Positions 1-5,510 of a stretch of 27,414 nucleotides of DNA are shown here, in pieces. Below the pieces are notes generated by a model that saw only the letters and a program-made list of their open reading frames with translations, was not told the DNA's origin and ran no database searches. This DNA is from Treponema sp. (GTDB lineage: Bacteria; Spirochaetota; Spirochaetia; Treponematales; Treponemataceae): assembly GCA_016297415.1 (NCBI GenBank), contig JAEDGQ010000019.1:1-27414 (forward strand), given 5' to 3'. A program made the position numbers and the translations under genes. The first letter of the stretch is position 1. Each line of letters begins with the position of its first letter.

Positions 1-140
1 GGTCATTGAGTCCTTCGACGGGCTCAGGAACCACCCTTCGACAGGCTCAGGAACCGCTCGTCGAAATGACTGCTACACTAAATATGGTGGTTTCGACAGG
101 CTCAACCACCGCAAGTTGAACTTATTGGACATCCCCTTTT
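1..140. repeat. REP-like palindromic repeat, copy 1 (cut by window edge)
   Basis: This is the right-hand part of a repeat also present at 9685-9829 and, in shorter form, at 5425-5510. It holds two tandem copies of a 21-bp unit (12-32 and 35-55, differing at one base), a perfect 7-bp hairpin GGTGGTT/AACCACC (86-92/104-110), and the right arm ACTTATTGGACATCCCC (120-136) followed by a T run. The matching left arm must lie outside the window. The stop codon of the minus-strand nuclease gene (142-144) lies in the T run, so the element probably forms the 3' end of that gene and acts as a terminator. Confidence 0.8.
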
Positions 141-141
141 T

Positions 142-573
142 TTATTCAATTCTATATTCTACGTATTTAACTCTGCCTTTTTCTACACAGTCCCGAACCT
201 GCTTTTCACGGCGGCTCAAACGGCTTTCTCCGGTTTTTACTTCTATTAACAGAATCTCGGAAATCTCGTCTGTTTCTGAAGCTCCCTTAAAGCCTATGTA
301 ATCTATGGGTTTACCTACAAACCGGCAGTCTGCTGGATTACAGGGAAATTCCGGAAGAAATGCTGCCATCTGTTCCCCTGCAAAACCTCCTGTAACAGCT
401 CTGGAACGCTTTACAGCGTCTTCCCGCTCTTCCCTGATGATTTTATTCAGGCGAAGCCTTGTTGTTAATTCTCCGGCTTTCCAGGCGCTAAAAACAATTA
501 AAATTAATAAAAAAATACCGAAAATAAAAGTAATTACAGGATTTGTCTGTAACCAGGTCAGTGTGCTGTTCAT
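142..573 (-). CDS. Membrane-anchored Holliday-junction-resolvase-like endonuclease
   Basis: A 143-residue protein with one N-terminal transmembrane helix (about residues 13-31), a short charged linker, and a compact nuclease-like domain. The domain shows the PD-(D/E)XK pattern: E67 in GEQ, D91 in PIDYIGF, and E111-V-K113 in IEVKTG, followed by a conserved basic helix (RREKQVRDCV). This matches the family annotated as predicted endonuclease related to Holliday junction resolvase (Endonuc_Holl, PF10107). Family members are mostly uncharacterised, and the true substrate is unknown. The membrane anchor suggests action on DNA at the inner membrane, for example incoming DNA; that is inference. The ATG at 573 is preferred because the next Met (residue 69) would remove the anchor and E67. 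There is no Shine-Dalgarno, and a -10 box sits 6 nt upstream. The gene is divergent from the OmpA-domain gene and ends in repeat copy 1. Confidence 0.8.
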   Translation of the reverse strand: MNSTLTWLQTNPVITFIFGIFLLILIVFSAWKAGELTTRLRLNKIIREEREDAVKRSRAVTGGFAGEQMAAFLPEFPCNPADCRFVGKPIDYIGFKGASETDEISEILLIEVKTGESRLSRREKQVRDCVEKGRVKYVEYRIE

Positions 574-579
574 TTTTTA

Positions 580-588
580 ATTATAGCA
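580..588 (-). promoter_or_regulatory. Extended -10 promoter of the nuclease gene, leaderless type
   Basis: On the minus strand the sequence reads TGCTATAAT (588 to 580), a consensus extended -10, then 6 nt, then the ATG at 573. Transcription would start at or next to the A of the ATG. No good -35 is visible, which is usual for an extended -10. A plus-strand TACAAT (589-594) lies back to back with it and could serve the OmpA-domain gene; its -35 is poor. Confidence 0.6.
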
Positions 589-618
589 TACAATACCAAA
601 AGAAGCTTAGCCCGGCAT

Positions 619-698
619 GGAGCAGTTGCGAAGCAAGCCGGCTGGCCGGCCGAGGGTTACCGAGCTGCGTAACGCCGGTTGATAAGGCCCTCTGCTCC
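619..698 (+). ncRNA. Multi-hairpin structured leader before the OmpA-domain gene
   Basis: A GC-rich 80-nt stretch in AT-rich surroundings folds by eye into a closed branched structure. The outer stem is GGAGCA (619-624) with TGCTCC (693-698). Inside it are TTGC-GAA-GCAA (626-636), GCCGG-CTGG-CCGGC (637-650), and a third arm GAGGG (652-656) with CCCTC (688-692) that encloses TTAC (657-660) with GTAA (669-672). The structure ends 5 nt before the Shine-Dalgarno AAGGA (704-708) of the gene at 716. It could be a structured 5' leader (cis-regulator or stabiliser), a small RNA, or a dispersed repeat. I do not recognise it as any known riboswitch or as a tRNA. Confidence 0.5.
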
Positions 699-715
699 TG
701 AAAAAGGAATGAAAA

Positions 716-1948
716 ATGAAAAAATTTTTTTATAAAATTGCACTGCTTTTAATTTGCAGCTCTATTTTTGCTCAGTCCGGCAAAAAACTGGAGTTTAAGT
801 ACAAAGAAGGTGATAATTTCAGTCTTATTTCTGAAATTTCTGAAGATGTTTTTTACAACAGGGTTAAACATCATCATGCTGAAATTACAAGCCGCGTAAC
901 TGAACGAATTGACCAGGTTGACGAAAACGGAAGAGGCCATATTCTTGCTTCTTTTATGACTACTGAAAAATCCCGGAACCTTCAGGGGCTGGGCGAAAAC
1001 CAGTGGAATGAAAATCTTGAAAGTGAATTCTGGAGAGATAAATCAGGCCGTTTTGAAATTAATGAACAGTATTTTATGCCTGTCATCCGGGATATGCCGG
1101 TTTTTCCTGACAGAGAACTTAAACCCGGCGACAAATGGATTGCAGAAGGTTACGAAAGTGAAGATTTAAGGAAAATGGGGATTCCTGAACCTTTTAAAGT
1201 TCCTTTTATGGCTCAGTATGTTTATCTGAGGGATGAGGAAGGCATTTCTTCTGACAGTTCAAAGGAAAAAAGAACTTTTCAGGTAATTTCTGCCAGATAT
1301 ACCCTTTATTATGAAACTCCGGAACAGGATTTTGCAGGAAGCGACTACCCTTGCATTACTATGGGAAACTCCGACAGACTTATCTGGTGGGACAATGAGA
1401 AAGGTCAGATTGACCACTATACTGAAAAATTCCGCATTGAAATGGAAACAATGCTGGGAAACCAGTTTATTTTTTCAGGAACAACAAAAGTTGAATATAC
1501 TGAGTTCAAACGAACTGCAACTGAAGAAAACGTAAAAAATGTAATGGAAAAAATTTCTGATCTGGGACTTGATGATATTTCCGTTACAAAAACTGACAAG
1601 GGACTTACTATCAGTCTTGAAAATATTCAGTTCAAACCAGACAGTGCTATTCTTCAGGAAAGCGAAAAAGAGAAAATCAAGAAAATTGCTGATATTCTTG
1701 CAGCTTATCCGGAAAACGACCTTCTGATCAGCGGTCATACAGCCAGAGCAGGAACAGAAGAAAGCTGTCAGAAGCTTAGTTCCGAAAGAGCTGTTTCTGT
1801 AGCAGACTTTCTGATTATTCTTGGAGTGAGAGATAAAAACAGAATTTTTACACAGGGACACGGCTCTAAGATTCCTGTTGCTTCAAACAAAACTGAAGAA
1901 GGAAAAGCTAAAAACAGGCGGGTAGAAATTACTCTCCTTGATAAATAA
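716..1948 (+). CDS. Exported OmpA-domain envelope protein
   Basis: A 410-residue protein with a signal peptide (about residues 1-19, ending SSIFA before Q). A long N-terminal region of about 280 residues, rich in beta-type charged and aromatic alternation, is not recognised. The C-terminal OmpA-type peptidoglycan-binding domain (about 298-408) shows the start NIQFKPDSAIL, the motif LISGHTARAG with the S/ER segment LSSERAVSVADFL, and the end KAKNRRVEI, which carries the Arg that contacts diaminopimelate-type peptidoglycan in the family. It likely anchors an envelope component to the cell wall in the periplasm. Cys14 lies in the hydrophobic core, but the preceding LLI is a poor lipobox, so I favour signal peptidase I processing. 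The start is supported by AAGGA 7 nt upstream. It is monocistronic, with the structured leader before it and a terminator right after. Confidence 0.88.
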   Translation: MKKFFYKIALLLICSSIFAQSGKKLEFKYKEGDNFSLISEISEDVFYNRVKHHHAEITSRVTERIDQVDENGRGHILASFMTTEKSRNLQGLGENQWNENLESEFWRDKSGRFEINEQYFMPVIRDMPVFPDRELKPGDKWIAEGYESEDLRKMGIPEPFKVPFMAQYVYLRDEEGISSDSSKEKRTFQVISARYTLYYETPEQDFAGSDYPCITMGNSDRLIWWDNEKGQIDHYTEKFRIEMETMLGNQFIFSGTTKVEYTEFKRTATEENVKNVMEKISDLGLDDISVTKTDKGLTISLENIQFKPDSAILQESEKEKIKKIADILAAYPENDLLISGHTARAGTEESCQKLSSERAVSVADFLIILGVRDKNRIFTQGHGSKIPVASNKTEEGKAKNRRVEITLLDK

Positions 1949-1966
1949 AACAAATTATCCTAAGGG

Positions 1967-2017
1967 AAAATCCGGTGGCCTTGGTTCGTTTTGAAACAGA
2001 GGTGCCGGATTTTTTTT
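1967..2017 (+). terminator. Rho-independent terminator of the OmpA-domain gene
   Basis: Stem AAAATCCGG (1967-1975) pairs with CCGGATTTT (2005-2013). A smaller inner GTTT/AAAC pairing (1988-1991/1994-1997) lies in the loop, and a run of eight T follows at 2010-2017. It lies 19 nt after the stop codon. Confidence 0.85.
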
Positions 2018-2055
2018 GTTTTTATTTCTGCTTTTGTGTAATTATTAAATATCAG

Positions 2056-2064
2056 TGCCATATA
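2056..2064 (+). promoter_or_regulatory. Possible -10 of the recQ-like gene
   Basis: TG-C-CATATA (2056-2064) resembles an extended -10 and ends 7 nt before the ATG at 2072, which has no Shine-Dalgarno. The hexamer is imperfect and no clear -35 is seen, so this is weaker than the other leaderless-type promoters of the window. Confidence 0.35.
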
Positions 2065-2071
2065 TATTTAT

Positions 2072-3760
2072 ATGAGTGAAAATATATTTATTGAAGGCGA
2101 AGATTATCCTGCCCAAAGTTTTGAATCTGATGATGAAGGCCTTTTATACGAAGACGAAGCTACAATGGCCGCAAGAAAAGCCTTTGGAATAAGTTATCTT
2201 TTTCCCTGGCAAAGACTTGTTATAAGTAACATTCTGGACAGCGAAAAGGCAGTTCTGGAAAACAACTGTGAAAAAACAATAGAAGAAATACCTGAAGGAT
2301 TTGAAACTACGGAGGACATTTTCTGCAAAGGCAGGCAGATTGTTCTGCTTCCAACTGGTGCCGGTAAATCCCTTTGTTTTTTGACTCCTGCCCTGCTTTT
2401 AAAAGGCCCTACACTGGTTTTGTATCCTTTAATTGCTTTAATGGCAGACCAGCAGCGCCGAATGGAAGAAGGAAGCCTTCACTGTGTAGTGTTTAAAGGT
2501 GGACAGACAAATGAAGAACGGGAAGAAAATTTCAGGCAGCTTAAGGAAGGAAAAGCCAGAGTAATACTTGCAAACCCGGAAGTTCTGCAGAACGAAGAAC
2601 TTGTTCAAAGGCTCAGACTTTGTAAAATCAGTCATATTGCAATTGATGAAGCCCACTGTGTTTCTGAATGGGGGGATTCCTTCAGACCTGCTTATTTGAC
2701 TTTGGGAAAAATCATTAAAGACCTTGAGGTTCCGATTGTTACGGCATTTACTGCAACTGCAAGCCCCCCGGTACTGAATCGTGTCAGGGAAGTGCTTTTT
2801 GACGGGAGAGCTCACCTTTTACAAAGTGAATCTGACAGACCCAATATTCATTACGAAGTCCGCTATGCCTGGGCCAAAAAAAAGGCTGTTTTGAAGGCTT
2901 GCGTTGAATCCCGAAAACCTCTTATTGTTTTTTGTTCCAGCCGGAGGCGCACGGAAGATATGGCACGACTTTTGAATGCATATTTTGGACGGGACAAAGC
3001 CAGATATTACCATGCAGGAATGACGAAAGAAGAAAAATTAAAAGTTGAAAAATGGTTTTTCGACAGTACAGAGGGAATGCTTGCTGCTACCTGCGCTTAC
3101 GGAATGGGAATGGATAAAGGAAACATATACACAGTAATTCACCTGGATGCTCCTGAACACCTGGAAAACTTTATTCAGGAAGCGGGGCGAGCTGGTCGAA
3201 AGGGAGATAATGTAAAATCCATTTTAATCTGGAGCCATCAGGACGATGTAAAATACAGACAGGCCCCTGAAGGAAGTCGGGAAAAAGTAATGGGCGGACT
3301 TGCCCACACAAAAAACTGCAGAAGACAGTTCATGTTGAATTATCTAAGCGGAGAATCTCCTGTCTGTTCCGGATGTGATATATGTGATGCAAGACAGGAA
3401 GGAAAAGTCCTGGATTATGAAGCACGGGATGCAGAAAAGGTATTCAGATTTATAAAAAAAAGGCGGCTTATGTTCACAAAAGATGAACTGATCAATTACA
3501 TGACTGACCGGTTCAACAGGGAAGACCTTGAGTTTTTCGGTCAAAAAGTGTGGGATGCAAAAGATATTCAGGAAATATTAAAACAGCTTTTTGCTGCCCA
3601 CCGTATAAAAAAAGCAGGTGGTTTATGGGAAAACCACCTGGATGTTTATTCAAATAAAGCTATTAAAGCTCTGACTGTTATTCCACAACATCGTCATTGT
3701 ATTCGTATTCTCCACTATTTTCGGCTTCAGTTTCGGAAGTTTCTGCAGAAGCTGGAGTAG
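2072..3760 (+). CDS. recQ: RecQ-family ATP-dependent DNA helicase
   Basis: A 562-residue superfamily 2 helicase for DNA unwinding in recombination and repair. Seen in order: motif 0 region FPWQR (44-48), Walker A LPTGAGKS (93-100), motif Ia LVLYPLIALMADQ, DEAH box (192-195), motif III TATAS (227-231), motif IV IVFCSSRR (285-292), motif VI QEAGRAGRKG (369-378). The RecQ zinc site follows with Cys416, Cys432, Cys435 and Cys438, then a winged-helix-like region (about 455-530). No HRDC domain is present. About 40 residues separate motif 0 from Walker A, an insertion not typical of E. coli RecQ. The C-terminal end is unusual: the last 28 codons overlap, on the other strand, the end of the small membrane protein gene, and no terminator separates them. 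The family call is secure; which RecQ subfamily is not. Confidence 0.9.
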   Translation: MSENIFIEGEDYPAQSFESDDEGLLYEDEATMAARKAFGISYLFPWQRLVISNILDSEKAVLENNCEKTIEEIPEGFETTEDIFCKGRQIVLLPTGAGKSLCFLTPALLLKGPTLVLYPLIALMADQQRRMEEGSLHCVVFKGGQTNEEREENFRQLKEGKARVILANPEVLQNEELVQRLRLCKISHIAIDEAHCVSEWGDSFRPAYLTLGKIIKDLEVPIVTAFTATASPPVLNRVREVLFDGRAHLLQSESDRPNIHYEVRYAWAKKKAVLKACVESRKPLIVFCSSRRRTEDMARLLNAYFGRDKARYYHAGMTKEEKLKVEKWFFDSTEGMLAATCAYGMGMDKGNIYTVIHLDAPEHLENFIQEAGRAGRKGDNVKSILIWSHQDDVKYRQAPEGSREKVMGGLAHTKNCRRQFMLNYLSGESPVCSGCDICDARQEGKVLDYEARDAEKVFRFIKKRRLMFTKDELINYMTDRFNREDLEFFGQKVWDAKDIQEILKQLFAAHRIKKAGGLWENHLDVYSNKAIKALTVIPQHRHCIRILHYFRLQFRKFLQKLE

Positions 3761-3917
3761 AAGCATCATGAACTTTTGGCATCTTTCTGCGGGGAGGCTT
3801 TTTTCTGTACTTTGCAACATAGTTGGCAAAATTAATTGCCAGAATACAGCAGACAGCAGTAATTAAGACACTCTTGTTCATAACAACTACTTTTAATGTG
3901 GCAAAAAAATCATTCAT
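3678..3917 (-). CDS. Small single-span membrane protein, unknown function
   Basis: A 79-residue protein beginning MNDFFATLK. It has one hydrophobic helix (about residues 14-33), a strongly basic juxtamembrane stretch (KYRKKPPRRKMPK), and an acidic, Ser/Thr/Glu-rich tail ending in NDDVVE. I recognise no family. Longer GTG-start and shorter ATG-start (3881) versions are possible. I chose the ATG at 3917 because a good promoter (TTGAAT, 17 bp, GATAAT) ends 6 nt upstream of it. The positive residues after the helix suggest the tail is cytoplasmic. The 3' end overlaps the recQ-like gene by 83 bp in tail-to-tail orientation. The gene is divergent from hisH. Being short and unrecognised, it is less certain than its neighbours, but the helix and charge pattern look protein-like. 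Confidence 0.6.
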   Translation of the reverse strand: MNDFFATLKVVVMNKSVLITAVCCILAINFANYVAKYRKKPPRRKMPKVHDASTPASAETSETEAENSGEYEYNDDVVE

Positions 3918-3923
3918 ATTTTT

Positions 3924-3952
3924 ATTATCGGTAATTTGCACAATTTATTCAA
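3924..3952 (-). promoter_or_regulatory. Promoter of the small membrane protein, leaderless type
   Basis: On the minus strand the -35 TTGAAT (3952-3947), a 17-bp spacer and the -10 GATAAT (3929-3924) are followed by 6 nt and the ATG (3917). No Shine-Dalgarno is present. The spacing places the transcription start at the ATG. Confidence 0.6.
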
Positions 3953-3974
3953 TTAAGATTTTTGCCTGTTATAG

Positions 3975-4003
3975 TTGACCAAGATTTTTAACACCGCTAG
4001 AAT
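3975..4003 (+). promoter_or_regulatory. hisHF promoter, leaderless type
   Basis: -35 TTGACC (3975-3980), exactly 17 bp, -10 TAGAAT (3998-4003), then 7 nt and the hisH ATG at 4011. There is no Shine-Dalgarno. A second possible extended -10 (TG-T-TATAGT, 3967-3975) would give a leader of about 29 nt. Confidence 0.65.
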
Positions 4004-4010
4004 TTACGCC

Positions 4011-4646
4011 ATGATTGGAATTGTAGATTACAACGCAGGTAATATTAAAAGTGTAGAACGTGCCCTTCTCTCTATTGGAGCAGAATATGTTCTTTCTAAA
4101 AATCCTAAGGATCTGGAAAAATGTGATAAAATCATCTTTCCTGGCGTAGGTGAAGCCGAATATGCCATGAAACAGCTTAAGCTCACCGGATATGATAATT
4201 TCCTGAAAGACTGGTATGCTGCATCAAAACCAATGATCGGTATCTGTCTGGGAAGTCAGATTATCTTTGAACATTCCGAAGAAGGTGATGTAGACTGCCT
4301 CGGTCTTTTAAAAGGTACCATCCGCCATTTTACAAATGTATGGAAAGATGAAGGAATAAATCCAGCATTGAAAGTTCCAGAAATCGGCTGGAATGACCTG
4401 ACTTTTTCCAACGGCTCATCAAAACTCCTTGCAGGTGTTCCAGAACATTCTGATTTTTATTTTGTTCATTCTTACATTATTCAGCCGGCAGATAAAACTG
4501 TAATTAAAGCCTTTGCAGATTACGGCTGTCAGGTTCCTGCATGCGTTGAACAGGGCTCTCTCACTGCATTTCAGTTCCATCCTGAAAAATCAGGTAAATG
4601 GGGGCTTCAGATTCTCAAAAACTTTGCCTTCATGGGGGACAAATAA
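4011..4646 (+). CDS. hisH: Imidazole glycerol phosphate synthase, glutaminase subunit HisH
   Basis: A 211-residue class I glutamine amidotransferase. It releases ammonia from glutamine and passes it to HisF for the fifth step of histidine synthesis, which also yields the purine intermediate AICAR. The N-terminus MIGIVDYNAGNIKSVERAL and PGVGEA are family hallmarks. The catalytic triad is Cys79 in GICLGSQ, His190 and Glu192 in FQFHPEKSG. The ATG at 4011 was chosen over an in-frame ATG at 3975 because the family begins at this residue and the upstream ATG would fall inside the promoter. It is separated from hisF by 2 nt, so the pair is one transcription unit. No other his genes are in the window, so the pathway must be completed elsewhere or the pair is a remnant. 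Confidence 0.93.
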   Translation: MIGIVDYNAGNIKSVERALLSIGAEYVLSKNPKDLEKCDKIIFPGVGEAEYAMKQLKLTGYDNFLKDWYAASKPMIGICLGSQIIFEHSEEGDVDCLGLLKGTIRHFTNVWKDEGINPALKVPEIGWNDLTFSNGSSKLLAGVPEHSDFYFVHSYIIQPADKTVIKAFADYGCQVPACVEQGSLTAFQFHPEKSGKWGLQILKNFAFMGDK

Positions 4647-4648
4647 AA

Positions 4649-5413
4649 ATGCTTAAAAAAAGAATTATTGTCTGCCTTGATGTAAAAGACGGACGCACAA
4701 CAAAAGGCGTAAAATTTCAGAACAACATTGATATTGGCGATCCAGTTGAAATGGCAAAAAAATACTATGATCAGGGCGTTGATGAACTTGTATTCTACGA
4801 CATTATGGCCAGTGCCCGTGGTCGTGGACCAATTCTTGACCTTATCAGCCGTGTTGCAGAACAGGTATTTATTCCTTTCTGTGTTGGAGGTGGCATCGGT
4901 ACAATCGAAGACATCAGATCAACAATTCTTGCGGGAGCTGAAAAAGTCAGCCTCAACAGTCAGGCCGTAAAACATCCTGAGCTTATAACAGAAGGTGCAA
5001 GAATCTTTGGAAATCAGTGCATTGTTCTTGGAATGGATGCAGCAAAAGATCCTGAGGCTCCAAGCGGTTACAGCGTTTACATTAACGGTGGGCGAGTTAA
5101 AACAGGTCTTGATGCAAGAGAATGGGTCATTAAAGCCGTTGAACTTGGTGCAGGAGAAATCGTTCTTAATTCCATTGATGCAGATGGAATGAAAAACGGA
5201 TACGAAATTAACCTGACAAAAATGATTGCAGAAAGCGTTGGTGTTCCTGTTATTGCTTCCGGCGGTGGCGGTACACCACAGCATATGGCAGACGTTCTCA
5301 AAGAAGGAAAAGCAGACGCTGCCTTAATTGCAAGTATGGTTCACAGTATGGGTTATACTGTAAACGGAATCAAAGATGATCTTAACAAACTGGGTGTTCC
5401 AGTTCGATTATAA
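4649..5413 (+). CDS. hisF: Imidazole glycerol phosphate synthase, cyclase subunit HisF
   Basis: A 254-residue TIM-barrel cyclase that uses ammonia from HisH to turn PRFAR into imidazole glycerol phosphate and AICAR. The two catalytic aspartates are at their canonical numbers: Asp11 in VCLDVKDG and Asp130 in LGMDA. Phosphate-binding loops are seen as VGGGIGT and ASGGGGT. The usual LDITAS strand reads YDIMAS, a small departure. The start follows the hisH stop by 2 nt, with a G-rich stretch (GGGGGA, 4634-4639) about 10 nt upstream inside hisH, pointing to translational coupling. Transcription likely ends in the palindromic repeat at 5425-5510. A HisF homologue in surface-sugar biosynthesis (WbuZ type) was considered, but no partner amidotransferase of that pathway is near. 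Confidence 0.93.
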   Translation: MLKKRIIVCLDVKDGRTTKGVKFQNNIDIGDPVEMAKKYYDQGVDELVFYDIMASARGRGPILDLISRVAEQVFIPFCVGGGIGTIEDIRSTILAGAEKVSLNSQAVKHPELITEGARIFGNQCIVLGMDAAKDPEAPSGYSVYINGGRVKTGLDAREWVIKAVELGAGEIVLNSIDADGMKNGYEINLTKMIAESVGVPVIASGGGGTPQHMADVLKEGKADAALIASMVHSMGYTVNGIKDDLNKLGVPVRL

Positions 5414-5424
5414 AAACTAAAAAA

Positions 5425-5510
5425 GGGGATGACCAATAAGTTTGCATTACGGTGGTTGAGTTTATCGAAACCACCGCAAGTTAAACTTTTTGGAACAGCC
5501 CCTTTTTTTT
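5425..5510. terminator. REP-like palindrome, copy 2 (short form), two-way terminator
   Basis: The left arm begins GGGGATGACCAATAAGTTT (5425-5443) and the right arm ends AAACTTTTTGGAACAGCCCC (5483-5502), forming a long imperfect inverted repeat. Its inner hairpin is GGTGGTT (5451-5457) with AACCACC. It is preceded by A-rich sequence and followed by a run of eight T, so both strands have a terminator layout. It lies exactly between hisF and the converging helicase gene. It lacks the 21-bp internal unit found in the other two copies. Confidence 0.8.

Noticed and set aside
1..140. Tandem 21-bp units as a small CRISPR array
   Set aside because: There are only two adjacent units without spacer-length intervals, they share a palindromic core with other copies, and no cas gene is near.
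619..698. A tRNA gene or known riboswitch in the GC-rich leader
   Set aside because: No T-loop GTTCRA motif, no acceptor CCA context, no proper anticodon arm, and no known riboswitch consensus could be seen.
3650..3760. Frameshift at the end of the recQ-like gene
   Set aside because: I found no alternative frame that restores a recognisable RecQ ending; the region is explained as well by an overlap with the opposite-strand gene.
4011..5413. hisH/hisF as a surface-sugar amidination pair (WbuY/WbuZ type)
   Set aside because: All canonical HisH and HisF catalytic residues are present and no PseA/WbuX-like partner lies next to them.
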